Shown: positions 46,975-57,000, counted from the stretch's first letter. The stretch: 64,000 nucleotides of DNA from Candidatus Uhrbacteria bacterium (GCA_016222815.1 JACRQE010000005.1:1-64000); one strand, 5' to 3'. Notes: generated by a model not told the origin, from the sequence alone. A program made the numbers and translations.

Positions 46975-49248
46975 ATGTTGAACAGAATCATCTTGTTGCT
47001 CGCGATCTTGGCAATGATTTCGGGTTGTTCGTCCGACCCGGGTCCCGAAGACCCGAAGGCGGACGAGACCCAGGAGGCAATCCAGCTGGATCCGCAAACA
47101 GGCATCCCGTATGCCACGACCTACCAGTTTCCGATCCAGGGATTCAACGCCTCGGACTTCGGATTCGGGTTCGGCAGTATGAACAACCTCATCTGCATGG
47201 CCCGCGACAGTAACGGGACATGCGTCGCCTACGGCTACCATCTGGCGCATGATTCGCAGGTGGGACGCACGCCGTACGGCAAGGAAGTCCTGGCGCCGGC
47301 CGACGGCATCGTGCGCATCACGACCGACATAACGTTCCAGGGTTACGGTTCGACGAACCGCCTGAACTCGAGCTACTACGGCTGTGCAGTCGTGCTCGAA
47401 CACGAGTTTGCCAACGGCGATCGGTTCACCTCGCTCCTGGGCCACGTACAGTGCGAGTCCGTCACCGGATACGATCCGGCGGCGCGTATCGGCAACCCGG
47501 CGCGTGGCACCGTGGTACGACGTGGCCAGTATGTGGGGCATATCGGCCACTACTGGTATGGTTCGGCCAAGACGGTCGACTGGCACCATATCCATTGGGG
47601 GCTGAAAAAGGGCGCATTCTCGCCAGCGGCATACACGCGGACCGGGCTTCGGCCATGGGTGCGCGGCTATGCGGCGCGGAGCGAGTTCAGCAAGGACCCG
47701 CAGACCGGTAAGATGACGCATGCCGAATGGGTGGATCCCATCGACATCGTGAAGATGCTGGGTGATCCGGCGCTGACGCCTGATGTGGGCGTGCGCCACC
47801 ATCCGCCAGGCTCCATGCTCGAAGATGAGCAGGGTGCGTTCTGGCTGGTCACGGGTGAAGCTGTGGCAGCGAGACTGCCGACCGACGTCCTGACTGCGGA
47901 CCATTACGATACGTCGCTCGCGGCGCGGGTCTCGCAGGACGAGCTCGATTGCTACGCACATGCCTCGGACATCGCGACGCTGGGCAAGGTCACGCTCTAC
48001 AAGCGGCCAGGGTCCAACACGGTGGTCATGGCTTATGACGACCGCAAGGAACGCTATGACGTCATACGGCAAGAGGCGTTGTATTCCTGGGGGTACAACT
48101 TCCAGGGTTTGACCACGGACGCGGCCAAGATCCAGAAATGCGAAACGACGTATACGCCGCGCGGGTATCGGCTTCTTCGGCCGGGAACATTGGTCAAAGC
48201 CGACGAGGAGAGCGAGGTCTCGATCGTGACACCGTGGCAGACGCGGCGGGCGATCGGGACGGGCGAGATCTTCGAGAAGCTGGGCTACAACTGGGACCGC
48301 GTCATGTCCGTACCGTATGACGTCATCAGTTCGGTCGCAGGCGTGCGCGAAGCAGTGATCGTGGATTACGATTCGATCTTCGCATGCGCTTTGCCGGCGC
48401 CGTGCCCCTCGGAAGGGACGTGCGGCGGCGGTGATGATCCGGAGGATTACGACGATGGGACCGACGACCCGGAAGCAGGTAGCGAGCCTGAAGCAAACAA
48501 CGGTCAGGTACAGACAGATGCGGGAGTGCAGCCGGAAACCGCGCCTGCCGCCGAAACCTGCAACGGCCTGGATGACGACGGCAACGGCTTGATTGACGAA
48601 ATCTTCTTGTGCAGGCTGGGTGCGACGGATGGCCCGCCTTGCGTCTCTTCTTGCGGAAGCGTGGGGCAACAAGTGTGCGATGCCCCGACCTGCTCATGGG
48701 GGACCTGCAGACCCAAAGCAGAGAACTGCGCCAACACCATCGACGACGACTGTAACGGTCTGGTCGATTGCGCAGATCCGGTTTGCCAGGGGACGGTAGA
48801 ATGCCAGCCCGAACCTGATGCCGGGCAATCGGATGGCGGAACGCCGGAAGCATCGACTCCTGAAGCAGGGAACGGCATGAGCCTTCTGCGCCTCATCTAC
48901 AACGGTCCAGCCGCGCCGGGTGCGATCAAGCTCTTTGCTTGGTGGCAGCCGCCAAGCGGTCCGGCCAGGAGCTGGGCGCAGGTAACCGAATGCGTCGATA
49001 CCCTTCTGGGGGATGGCAAGCTCGATTGCGTCTTCAGCGTCCAGTCCGGAACCTCACCCCTCGAGTTCCAGATCAACTTGCCCGATGGCCGGTTCTGGGG
49101 AGACCAGAATTGTTCGAGCGGCGGCTGCGGTTCGACGGTCGGGACAGTAAGCCTGGACGGACCGAACGGGCCGCTCACGGTCACGCTCGTGCCCAACAAC
49201 CCGAACGGCCAGCCATATTTCAACGGGCATGTGCAAAACGTGCCATAA
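46975..49248 (+). CDS. Lipoprotein with M23-like peptidase domain and MopE-type motifs
   Basis: 757 aa with AAGGAG upstream. Signal peptide and lipobox MISGC (Cys 18). An M23 (LytM-like) domain spans about residues 45-215: YHLAHDSQVGRTPYGKEVLAPADG, LLGHVQCE and the zinc HxH in DWHHIHWGL. The middle (about 290-470) is a repeat-containing unknown region. The C-terminal part has acidic metal-binding-type motifs CNGLDDDGNGLIDE and CANTIDDDCNGLVDC plus a Pro/Glu linker, ending in a beta-rich domain. Likely a surface-anchored peptidoglycan hydrolase. The MopE motifs link it to the Cys-rich lipoprotein at 23.1 kb. Confidence 0.8.
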   Translation: MLNRIILLLAILAMISGCSSDPGPEDPKADETQEAIQLDPQTGIPYATTYQFPIQGFNASDFGFGFGSMNNLICMARDSNGTCVAYGYHLAHDSQVGRTPYGKEVLAPADGIVRITTDITFQGYGSTNRLNSSYYGCAVVLEHEFANGDRFTSLLGHVQCESVTGYDPAARIGNPARGTVVRRGQYVGHIGHYWYGSAKTVDWHHIHWGLKKGAFSPAAYTRTGLRPWVRGYAARSEFSKDPQTGKMTHAEWVDPIDIVKMLGDPALTPDVGVRHHPPGSMLEDEQGAFWLVTGEAVAARLPTDVLTADHYDTSLAARVSQDELDCYAHASDIATLGKVTLYKRPGSNTVVMAYDDRKERYDVIRQEALYSWGYNFQGLTTDAAKIQKCETTYTPRGYRLLRPGTLVKADEESEVSIVTPWQTRRAIGTGEIFEKLGYNWDRVMSVPYDVISSVAGVREAVIVDYDSIFACALPAPCPSEGTCGGGDDPEDYDDGTDDPEAGSEPEANNGQVQTDAGVQPETAPAAETCNGLDDDGNGLIDEIFLCRLGATDGPPCVSSCGSVGQQVCDAPTCSWGTCRPKAENCANTIDDDCNGLVDCADPVCQGTVECQPEPDAGQSDGGTPEASTPEAGNGMSLLRLIYNGPAAPGAIKLFAWWQPPSGPARSWAQVTECVDTLLGDGKLDCVFSVQSGTSPLEFQINLPDGRFWGDQNCSSGGCGSTVGTVSLDGPNGPLTVTLVPNNPNGQPYFNGHVQNVP

Positions 49249-49348
49249 CCTTCCTTGACCCCGTCCGTGAAAACGTTACGGGGTCATTGACTTGAAAAAA
49301 ATATCCACATGCGTTCGCTTGCATGGTAAGGTGGTTTGTGGGAAAGTA

Positions 49349-49363
49349 GAACAAAATTAGAAC
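49349..49363. promoter_or_regulatory. LexA operator (SOS box) at recA
   Basis: GAACAAAATTAGAAC; on the other strand GTTCTAATTTTGTTC, differing by one base from the lexA copy at 33218-33232. It lies 25 bp before the recA start. Confidence 0.75.
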
Positions 49364-49387
49364 AGTAAAAAAACATCACTAAATTTT

Positions 49388-50482
49388 ATGGCGAAAAAAG
49401 TCACTGACGAACGGGATGAGCGGCGGTTGGCGGCTCAAGAGGCGATAGACCAGATTAAGGAACGGTTCGGCGAGGGGAGCATTATGCGGTTGGGCGAGGC
49501 CAAGAAGATGATCGTGGATACGGTGCCGACCGGCTGCCTATCACTCGATTTAGCCTTGGGTGTTTTGGGCGTGCCGCGCGGACGCGTCATCGAGATTTTT
49601 GGCCCTGAAGCATCGGGCAAGACGACTTTGGCCCAGCACATCATCGCCGAAGTGCAGAAACTCGGCGGCATCGCGGCTTTCGTGGATGCGGAACATGCTC
49701 TGGATCCGGATTATGCACGTAAGATAGGCGTGAATGTGGACGAGCTCCTCATTTCACAGCCGGATACGGGCGAGCAGGCTTTGGATATCGTGGAAACGCT
49801 GGTCCGTTCCAATGCCGTGGATGTGGTGGTGGTGGACTCGGTAGCTGCGCTGACGCCGAAAGCAGAAATCGAAGGCGAGATGGGCGAATCGCATATGGGC
49901 TTGCAGGCGCGGCTCATGAGTCAAGCTTTGCGCAAGCTCACGAGCATCGTGTCCAAGACCAAGACGGTGGTCATATTCATCAACCAGATTCGCCAGAAGA
50001 TTGGCGTCGTGTTCGGCAACCCGGAGACGACCACCGGCGGCGTGGCGCTCAAGTTCTATTCATCGGTACGCATCGAAGTTCGACGTTCGGCGCAGATAAA
50101 GATGGGGGAGAGGATTTTGGGCAATCGGACCAAGGTCAAGATCGTGAAGAACAAGATGGCGGCGCCGTTCCGCACCTGCGAGTTCGATATCATGTACAAC
50201 GAGGGCATCTCGATACCCGGGGACTTGCTCGACCTGGCGTCCGAGTACGAAGTCATCAAGAAGAACGGAAATTCATACACATACGGAACCGAGAAGCTGG
50301 GTATCGGGCGCGAGAATGCCAAGCTCGGCTTGCGCGAACGGCCGCAGATCCACAAGGAAATCCGCGATAGGGTCATCGCGCTTTGGAAAGAGAAGGAGCT
50401 GGCTGAGAATGGGCCGGCCATCAAAGCTCCGGCTGCACCAGAAGGATCGGACGACGAGCTGCCGCCGCCGGAAGAGGTGTAA
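49388..50482 (+). CDS. recA: RecA recombinase
   Basis: 364 aa, full length. Walker [10 protein letters not shown] (about 72-80), Walker [12 protein letters not shown]1/L2 regions ([20 protein letters not shown], then [20 protein letters not shown]) and a C-terminal acidic tail ([12 protein letters not shown]). It forms the filament for strand exchange and LexA cleavage. An SOS box directly upstream indicates LexA control. Monocistronic, with a terminator. Confidence 0.99.
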   Translation: MAKKVTDERDERRLAAQEAIDQIKERFGEGSIMRLGEAKKMIVDTVPTGCLSLDLALGVLGVPRGRVIEIFGPEASGKTTLAQHIIAEVQKLGGIAAFVDAEHALDPDYARKIGVNVDELLISQPDTGEQALDIVETLVRSNAVDVVVVDSVAALTPKAEIEGEMGESHMGLQARLMSQALRKLTSIVSKTKTVVIFINQIRQKIGVVFGNPETTTGGVALKFYSSVRIEVRRSAQIKMGERILGNRTKVKIVKNKMAAPFRTCEFDIMYNEGISIPGDLLDLASEYEVIKKNGNSYTYGTEKLGIGRENAKLGLRERPQIHKEIRDRVIALWKEKELAENGPAIKAPAAPEGSDDELPPPEEV

Positions 50483-50500
50483 ACACGTAACTGACGGAAG

Positions 50501-50530
50501 AATCCCGCTCTCACAAAGGGCGGGATTTTG
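50501..50530 (+). terminator. recA terminator
   Basis: AATCCCG / CGGGATT stem with a 13-nt loop, followed by TTG; moderate strength. Confidence 0.65.
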
Positions 50531-50631
50531 TTCACGTCTGATGCATTGCTGTTGGGGGGGGGCTGACGAGAGCATGCTATAATCGACCCAATAATATGAA
50601 AAACTTCTTCCATCATGACGGAGAAAAGGAC

Positions 50632-53600
50632 ATGGGACGAGCATATTTATGGTTGAGCGTCCTTTTCGTAATCATCTCCATCGTCTGCGTCGTCGCCATC
50701 TTGCGTTTGCGGTCATTGGCGCAAACCACGGAACAGCAGGCCAGCGCATCGAATGCCACGCCGGTAGTGGATGAGCTCATACCTTCGGATACGACCTTGG
50801 TCGGAGACATCAGGGTTCCGGCCGACGGACTCACCCCGAACGAAGGCACGACCGTCAACCTATTCGTCAGAGGCATGGTCTCTGACGCGAACGGTTGCGC
50901 CAACTTGGATCATGTGGCGATCAAGGTATACCGCTCAAGCGTCACGGACGGGAACGGATGCACACTCGACAACAACGACTGCTATGCGGCCACCATCCCG
51001 AAAGCCGAACTTGTGGGATGCACGGGCCCCGGCATCGTGGATGCGACATTCGAGACGGCCATACCGATTGCGAACTATGCGGATCCGACGGATACCGGAA
51101 GTCCATACGCCGACGATACCTGGAAAGCGGAAGCCACGGTATATGATGCCCTGAACGATTCCGGTTCCTTAGATGCCGACTTCGAGGTCAGGAGCTTGGG
51201 CGCTTTCAGCCTGTCCGCCGACCACCTGAACTACGGCACCATCACGCTCGGCGCCACTTCGCCCCAACAGAGCCTCACGTTCTCGAATACCGGCAACCGG
51301 CTCGTCAACTCGTATGTCAATGCAGATGACGACTTAAAATCCAATTTGAGCGGTTTTTCGGACATACTTTCCACCGCCGTCCATTATTCATCGACCAACA
51401 ACTTCACTTACGGGGTCAGCGATGCAGCCATCGGACTCTCGCCTGAACTCTGGGAGTTCAATCTTGCCCATCAGACCGATGACGCCACGATCCCGACCGT
51501 ACCCGGATATTTCCTCTTGAAAGTACCCGCATTCGGCGTCAACGGCACGTATTCTAACGTCGTCACGTTCACGGCTGATGCGCCGGCTTATGTTCCACCG
51601 GCAACAGAGATTGTATCCATGTCCACAACAGCATTGCCGGTTAACAGTTCAGGCTTCACGTTGGATATAACAGGTACCAGTTTCCCCGTGGATTCGGTCG
51701 GTAGGGTAAATGGATCAGACAGGGCGACTACCCGCATTAGTTCTTCGCATTTATCAGTCACCATACCAGCTTCTGATCTGACGACGGTAGGAGAAAAATC
51801 GGTTACGGTCTACAGTTTGTCCACAAATAGCACGTCGACGCCCCATATCCTGATGGTTACGGCGCTTACCACAACTTGCCCGACATCCGGCAATAATGTA
51901 GTGATATCCGCCAATTGCCAGTTCGATTCAGGCACGTATACGTATACCGGTACGCTTACAGTGAATAACGGAGTAACGGTTACCGCCAATAGTGCATACA
52001 GCAATACTAGGGTGGCGATTATCGCTGATAGTTTGGACGTCCAGGGAACAATCAGCGCCGACTCTAAGGGGTATATCGGTAAAACCGGACCCGGCGGTCT
52101 ATCTGGCAGCGGCGGTGGCGGTGGCGGTTACGGCGGCAATGGAGGCACGTCGAACAACGGCGGGACATCGCTCGGCGGTCCGACTTATGGTTCCGTCACC
52201 CAGCCGACTGATATGGGTTCCGGAGGCCAATCGTATTATAACGATACGTCAGGCGGTAAAGGCGGCGGCGGAATCAAGTTGACGGTGAGCGGGACGGCGA
52301 CAATCAGCGGCACAGTCAGGGCTAATGGCGGACAGGGAGGAAACGCGACCGGAGGCGGTTCAGGTGGATCGATTTGGATTACAGCCGGTACCCTGGCCGG
52401 TTCGGGTACAGTAGCGGCGAATGGCGGAGCGGGAAACGCAGCTTCGGGAGGCGGTGGCGGAGGTCGCGTCGCGGTCTATTACACCACAGACTCTTCAACG
52501 TTGATTTCAGGCAACAGGATTACGGCATATGGCGGTGCCGATTCCTACAACACGGGAGAAACTTATGGCGGTGCAGGTACGATATATGCCAAGGCGGCAT
52601 CCGCAACCAACGGCGATTTGATCGTGGATAACAACAACGCCGTGCGTACCTATAACACCACGCAGGCATCATCAGTCAGCTTAAACGTCGACAACATGAC
52701 TATCCGGAACGGTGGCAGGTATATCGTACCGACTGGAGATGCTCTAACGGTCGCTTCGACCGGATCATTGACTGGTGGAGGAACGCTGCGTCCGCGATTG
52801 ACAGTAAATAGCGGCGGCACCTTCAATCCGCCGACGACTGGTTCGTTTACGTTGAGCTCCCTTGACTTGACGAATAACGGAACCGTGGGCTCGGTGACGA
52901 ACCTGACACTTTCGAGTTCCACTTGTACCCAGGGTACGACAGGTAACTTCGGGGCTACGCTCACCGGGTTGACGATAGGATCAGGAGGGGACTTCGTGGT
53001 CCAGGGTCTGACGGGTATCTCGCTAAGCAGCCTGACCGTCAATTCCGGCGGTACTTTCACCAGCGGCTTTTTGACGAATATCCCAATTACAACCGTAACG
53101 GTGAATTCAGGAGGGACTATGACCCATTTGGCGAATTCAACGTCTAAAGCATATCAACTTGATTTGACGTCAAATAGCCTCACGCTCAATTCCGGGGCAT
53201 TCATCAATACGAATTTTAAAGGATTCATCGGTAAGAACGGGCCGGGTGGATTGTCGGGAAGCGGCGGTGGCGGAGCCGGATATGGCGGACATGGCGGGTA
53301 CTCGAATAACGGCGGATACTCGGCTGGCGGTCCGACATACGGTTCAACGACTACGCCATCCGATATCGGTTCAGGCGGCCAGTCGTATTACAATGATACG
53401 AGCGGCGGTAAGGGTGGCGGTGCCGTAAAATTGACGGTCACCGGGACAGCTACAATCAACGGGACTGTTTCTTCAAACGGAGGAATCGGAGGGAACGCGA
53501 CAGGCGGAGGGTCTGGAGGATCGGTTTGGATTATCGCAGGGACATTCGCTGGTTCGGGAACGATTACAGCAAACGGTGGGAATGGGAATAATGCTTCCGG

Positions 53601-53751
53601 AGGAGGGGGTGGCGGTCGCGTAGCTGTCAATTACACGGCAGACATATCGTCAATCATCTCAGGCGGCAAAATATCGGTAACTGGTGGCTTGCTTTCGGGA
53701 GGCGGCACGAGCAATGGCGACCCAGGTTCGATATCGACGGTCGCGCAATAA
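50632..53751 (+). CDS. Giant Gly-rich surface protein with duplicated module
   Basis: 1039 aa from ATG 50632, which has GGAG 8 nt upstream (an ATG at 50596 lacks one). One N-terminal TM helix (about 5-27) anchors it outside the cell. A Cys-bearing N-terminal domain is followed by a domain with LSFTNTG-like motifs and an Ig-like segment (VSMSTTALPVNSSGFTLDITG). Two copies of a Gly-rich module lie at about 473-620 and 862-1003; each runs GPGGLSGSGGGGxGYGG, SYYNDTSGGKGGG, GGSGGSxWI and GGGGGGRVAV. Thr/Ser-rich parallel-beta-like repeats lie between. Probably an adhesin or sheath component. Confidence 0.75.
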   Translation: MGRAYLWLSVLFVIISIVCVVAILRLRSLAQTTEQQASASNATPVVDELIPSDTTLVGDIRVPADGLTPNEGTTVNLFVRGMVSDANGCANLDHVAIKVYRSSVTDGNGCTLDNNDCYAATIPKAELVGCTGPGIVDATFETAIPIANYADPTDTGSPYADDTWKAEATVYDALNDSGSLDADFEVRSLGAFSLSADHLNYGTITLGATSPQQSLTFSNTGNRLVNSYVNADDDLKSNLSGFSDILSTAVHYSSTNNFTYGVSDAAIGLSPELWEFNLAHQTDDATIPTVPGYFLLKVPAFGVNGTYSNVVTFTADAPAYVPPATEIVSMSTTALPVNSSGFTLDITGTSFPVDSVGRVNGSDRATTRISSSHLSVTIPASDLTTVGEKSVTVYSLSTNSTSTPHILMVTALTTTCPTSGNNVVISANCQFDSGTYTYTGTLTVNNGVTVTANSAYSNTRVAIIADSLDVQGTISADSKGYIGKTGPGGLSGSGGGGGGYGGNGGTSNNGGTSLGGPTYGSVTQPTDMGSGGQSYYNDTSGGKGGGGIKLTVSGTATISGTVRANGGQGGNATGGGSGGSIWITAGTLAGSGTVAANGGAGNAASGGGGGGRVAVYYTTDSSTLISGNRITAYGGADSYNTGETYGGAGTIYAKAASATNGDLIVDNNNAVRTYNTTQASSVSLNVDNMTIRNGGRYIVPTGDALTVASTGSLTGGGTLRPRLTVNSGGTFNPPTTGSFTLSSLDLTNNGTVGSVTNLTLSSSTCTQGTTGNFGATLTGLTIGSGGDFVVQGLTGISLSSLTVNSGGTFTSGFLTNIPITTVTVNSGGTMTHLANSTSKAYQLDLTSNSLTLNSGAFINTNFKGFIGKNGPGGLSGSGGGGAGYGGHGGYSNNGGYSAGGPTYGSTTTPSDIGSGGQSYYNDTSGGKGGGAVKLTVTGTATINGTVSSNGGIGGNATGGGSGGSVWIIAGTFAGSGTITANGGNGNNASGGGGGGRVAVNYTADISSIISGGKISVTGGLLSGGGTSNGDPGSISTVAQ

Positions 53752-53763
53752 CAGCGTATGGCC

Positions 53764-53800
53764 CCAAATCCCGTCCGGAAACGGACGGGATTTGGTTTGA
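53764..53800 (+). terminator. Terminator of the surface-protein gene
   Basis: A perfect 14-bp stem CCAAATCCCGTCCG with GAAA loop; TTTG follows. Confidence 0.85.
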
Positions 53801-53885
53801 AGCAGGTTGTGAAAATCGAGCGGGTCCTGCATCTGGGCCCAATCGTGACAATTTGCGGTAAGTCCGTTAAGATAGCGAAGAAAAC

Positions 53886-56120
53886 ATGTCACGCAGACGC
53901 AGAGGGTTCAAATTCCCGGATCTCCATTTGGATCCGGAAACGGCGCACGGCATCTTGACCGTGGTCATTTTTGCGGTAGCGGCCTTCATCCTGCTGTCAG
54001 AGTTCGATTTGGCGGGCTCGGTTGGAGTATCGGTGGACCAGGCTTTGGCGCATGTCCTGGGTTGGGACAGGATCGTGCTGCCTTTCTTTTTGTTCGCAGT
54101 CGGCATCCACTTGGTTACCCCCGAAAAATTCCCGCTCAAGGGCACGAACTATGTCGGTTTCATACTTTTTTTCCTGTCGCTAAACCCTTTCATCCAGGTC
54201 GCCAATCCGCAGGAGAACGTCGGATTGCCGGAAAAGCTCGCCACCATGGGCGGTAAATTAGGGTCATTGATGGGTGAACCGATCGTCGGCCTGTTGGGAA
54301 GATTGGGGGCTGGTATTTTCTTTTTCGCCCTGTTCGTGATTTCGCTTTTGCTCATATTCAACACTTCGCTTAAACGCGTGGTCCAGATATTGAATATCGT
54401 GTTCGGCTATCTGAAACGCATCTTGCTGGCTTTGCTCGTGCCGTTCCGTTGGGTTTCGACGAAGAGGATCAAGATGAAGGACGAGAAAATCAGGGCCGAA
54501 ACCGTGAGGGCTTCAGAACCGAGGCTCGTGACGCCGGAACCGATCCCGGTCGCATCCAAGAAGGTGTCGGAGACGGAAGAGGATGAGGAAGACGAGGATG
54601 AAGATGTCGTGCCGCTCAAGCCGCATAAGCGCCAGCCTAAAGTCGAGGTTCCGTTCGAGCTGCTGACCAAACGCGACCAAAAGCCGACATCGGGCGACAT
54701 CCAACGCAACCAGTACGTGATCCAGCGCACGCTCGAGACGTTCGGCATACCGGTCGAGATGGGGGATGTGGCTGTGGGTCCGACCGTGACGCAGTTCACA
54801 CTCAAGCCGTCCGAGGGCATCAAGCTGTCGCGCATCACGGCTTTGCACAATGATTTGGCGCTGGCATTGGCCGCGCATCCTATCCGCATAGAAGCGCCGA
54901 TTCCGGGAAAATCTTTGGTCGGTCTTGAAGTTCCGAACCAGAGCGTAGCCACTGTGGGCATGCGCGAGATGTTGGAGTCCAAAGAATGGCGCGAACGGCG
55001 CGACCATCTGGCGTTCGCGTTGGGACGCGACGTGACCGGCAAACCGTGGATCCCGGAGGTCGGAAAGATGCCGCACATGCTCGTGGCCGGCGCTACCGGT
55101 TCGGGCAAGTCCGTTTGCTTGAACACGCTCATCATTTCGCTCCTGTATTCTTACGGACCCGATGATTTGAAATTCATCATGGTGGATCCGAAGCGCGTGG
55201 AACTGCAGGTCTACAACGGCATACCGCATCTGGTTACGCCGGTCATCACGGACGTGGACAAGACGGTGAATTCGCTCAAGTGGGCGCTACGCGAGATGGA
55301 CCGGCGTTTCGATGTATTGTCCAAGTTCGGGGCGCGCGATATCGGTTCGTATAATGCCCGTTCACAGGAAAAACTGCCGTACCTCGTGATCATCGTGGAC
55401 GAATTGGCCGACTTGATGGTCACGGCTATGTCAGAGGTAGAAGGGCCGATTGTGCGTTTGGCTCAGATGGCGCGCGCTGTGGGCATCCACCTGGTCCTCG
55501 CCACCCAACGGCCGTCGGTCGATGTCTTGACCGGCCTCATCAAAGCCAACATTCCGGCGCGCATCGCTTTTGCAGTCGCGTCATCCACGGATTCGCGGAC
55601 CATCCTGGATTCGATGGGCGCGGAAAAACTCATCGGCCGCGGCGACATGCTGTTCCAGACGTCTGACATGGCTAGCCCCAAACGCATCCAGGGATGTTTC
55701 GTGGCGGATGACGAGATCGGGAGAGTAGTGGAATATCTGAAGAGCAAGTACGATCCGGCGGATTATGATCCGAGCGTGGTCGAGGGGCATTCGAACGGAG
55801 GCGGGACTTCGATGCGCAGCGGCATAGACGAGGGGGATTCGGACGCGCTCCTGCCTGAAGCCAAAGAAGAGATAATCCGCGCGGGCAAAGCCTCGGCTTC
55901 ACTGCTCCAGCGCCGACTTAAAGTTGGCTATGCTCGGGCGGCGCGCATCCTGGACTTGCTCGAGCAGGAAGGTTTTATCGGACCTGGAGACGGAGCTAAG
56001 CCGCGCGAAATCCTCAAAGTGGAATTCACCAAAGGCATGGACCAGATTCCGGCGGCTTCGGCCAGCCATCCAGCATTGGAACAGGTAGACCGCGAGATTC
56101 CGGAAATTGAAGAAGACTAG
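53886..56120 (+). CDS. ftsK: FtsK/SpoIIIE DNA translocase
   Basis: 744 aa. Four or five TM helices (about 22-175), an acidic linker (ETEEDEEDEDEDVVPLK, about 228-244), then the alpha/beta motor: Walker A GATGSGKS (about 401-408), Walker B YLVIIVDELADLM (about 498), and the C-terminal gamma winged helix (LLQRRLKVGYARAARILDLLEQEGFIG, about 675-705) that reads polar DNA sequences. It moves chromosome termini through the septum. The linker is short compared with E. coli FtsK, as is usual in small genomes. Confidence 0.97.
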   Translation: MSRRRRGFKFPDLHLDPETAHGILTVVIFAVAAFILLSEFDLAGSVGVSVDQALAHVLGWDRIVLPFFLFAVGIHLVTPEKFPLKGTNYVGFILFFLSLNPFIQVANPQENVGLPEKLATMGGKLGSLMGEPIVGLLGRLGAGIFFFALFVISLLLIFNTSLKRVVQILNIVFGYLKRILLALLVPFRWVSTKRIKMKDEKIRAETVRASEPRLVTPEPIPVASKKVSETEEDEEDEDEDVVPLKPHKRQPKVEVPFELLTKRDQKPTSGDIQRNQYVIQRTLETFGIPVEMGDVAVGPTVTQFTLKPSEGIKLSRITALHNDLALALAAHPIRIEAPIPGKSLVGLEVPNQSVATVGMREMLESKEWRERRDHLAFALGRDVTGKPWIPEVGKMPHMLVAGATGSGKSVCLNTLIISLLYSYGPDDLKFIMVDPKRVELQVYNGIPHLVTPVITDVDKTVNSLKWALREMDRRFDVLSKFGARDIGSYNARSQEKLPYLVIIVDELADLMVTAMSEVEGPIVRLAQMARAVGIHLVLATQRPSVDVLTGLIKANIPARIAFAVASSTDSRTILDSMGAEKLIGRGDMLFQTSDMASPKRIQGCFVADDEIGRVVEYLKSKYDPADYDPSVVEGHSNGGGTSMRSGIDEGDSDALLPEAKEEIIRAGKASASLLQRRLKVGYARAARILDLLEQEGFIGPGDGAKPREILKVEFTKGMDQIPAASASHPALEQVDREIPEIEED

Positions 56121-56195
56121 TTCAAAGCTTTAAGATTAGAGAAATGGTTTGATGCCTGACTTTAAGTTTTAAGCTTTAAGTTATAAGCTGTATTA
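56121..56195. repeat. AT-rich direct-repeat tract
   Basis: The gap between ftsK and the RodZ-like gene contains repeated AAGCTTTAAG / TTTAAG units in both orientations (for example TTTAAGTTTTAAGCTTTAAG). No gene is visible; it may be a dispersed AT-rich repeat. Confidence 0.45.
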
Positions 56196-56196
56196 G

Positions 56197-56946
56197 ATGC
56201 CGTTCATCAAGAAAAAGCTGCATGACGCCAGGCAGGGTTTTGGCGCCGACCTCAAGGAACTGCGCGAGCTGCGCGGCTTTACGCGTGAGGCTTTAGCGCG
56301 TCTGACCGGCATCCATGCATTGACGATTGCGGCTTTGGAAGAGGGGCAGCTCGAGAACCTGACCGACCCGGTGTATGCTGAGCGTCACGTCCGTGCACTG
56401 GTCAAAGTCCTGGATGGCAGTCCGACTTTTTACCTGGAAAAATATCGGGCTTTGTTGGCTGATCTTGGGATACAGGAGAAAACTCCGGTCTCATTGCGTC
56501 CGCGGGTTAGTCGTTATGATTTCGTGGTGAGTTCGCGTCTGGTGTTTCTGGCTGGATTCAGCGTGTTGATACTTCTGATTGGCGGATATGTGGTCTGGCA
56601 GGCCAAACAGATGACGTCATTGCCGGCGTTGGAAGTCACGAGTCCGACCGAGGGGTTGCATCTGGACCGGCCGTCGATCCAGGTCACGGGTTCGACTGAC
56701 GCGGCGGCCAAGCTGACGATCAACGGCGCACCGGTCATCGTGGGGGGCGATGGCAGATTTTCGGTGGATGTGGATGTCCCTCCGGGGTTGTCGTTGATAA
56801 AAGTGCAATCCAATCGGCGATACAGCGCCCCGGTGATTATCGAGAGACATGTGTTTTTGGAACGGTCGGTGCCGTCGGATATCCGTTCGGTTTCATCGAC
56901 GACCGAAACGGATAACGCAACATCGACGACGAGTACGGAGCGGTGA
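56197..56946 (+). CDS. RodZ-like protein: HTH, TM helix, extracytoplasmic Ig-like domain
   Basis: 249 aa. N-terminal RodZ-type helix-turn-helix (about 13-85: LKELRELRGFTREALARLTG, then IAALEEGQLENLTDPVYAE), a TM helix (about 112-132) and a periplasmic-side domain (VTSPTEGLHLDRPSIQVTGS ... INGAPVIVGGDGRFSVDV), a beta domain also seen in other surface proteins. RodZ links MreB to the wall machinery; without mreB in view the exact role is inferred. It follows ftsK by 76 bp. Confidence 0.82.
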   Translation: MPFIKKKLHDARQGFGADLKELRELRGFTREALARLTGIHALTIAALEEGQLENLTDPVYAERHVRALVKVLDGSPTFYLEKYRALLADLGIQEKTPVSLRPRVSRYDFVVSSRLVFLAGFSVLILLIGGYVVWQAKQMTSLPALEVTSPTEGLHLDRPSIQVTGSTDAAAKLTINGAPVIVGGDGRFSVDVDVPPGLSLIKVQSNRRYSAPVIIERHVFLERSVPSDIRSVSSTTETDNATSTTSTER

Positions 56947-56956
56947 GATCCGTATA

Positions 56957-56985
56957 AAGGTCCTTCTACAAGCTCAGGACGACAA
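56957..56985. repeat. Dispersed-repeat fragment
   Basis: GGTCCTTCTACAAGCTCAGG plus ACGAC resembles a very widespread bacterial repeat (its reverse complement encodes PELVEG in stray frames). Single copy in this window, just after the RodZ-like gene. Confidence 0.5.
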
Positions 56986-57000
56986 AATGAAATTATGGAT

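Noticed and set aside
46624-48672. 682-aa minus-strand frame opposite the M23 lipoprotein
   Set aside because: Arg-rich shadow frame without motifs; the plus strand has a lipobox, an M23 HxH and MopE motifs.
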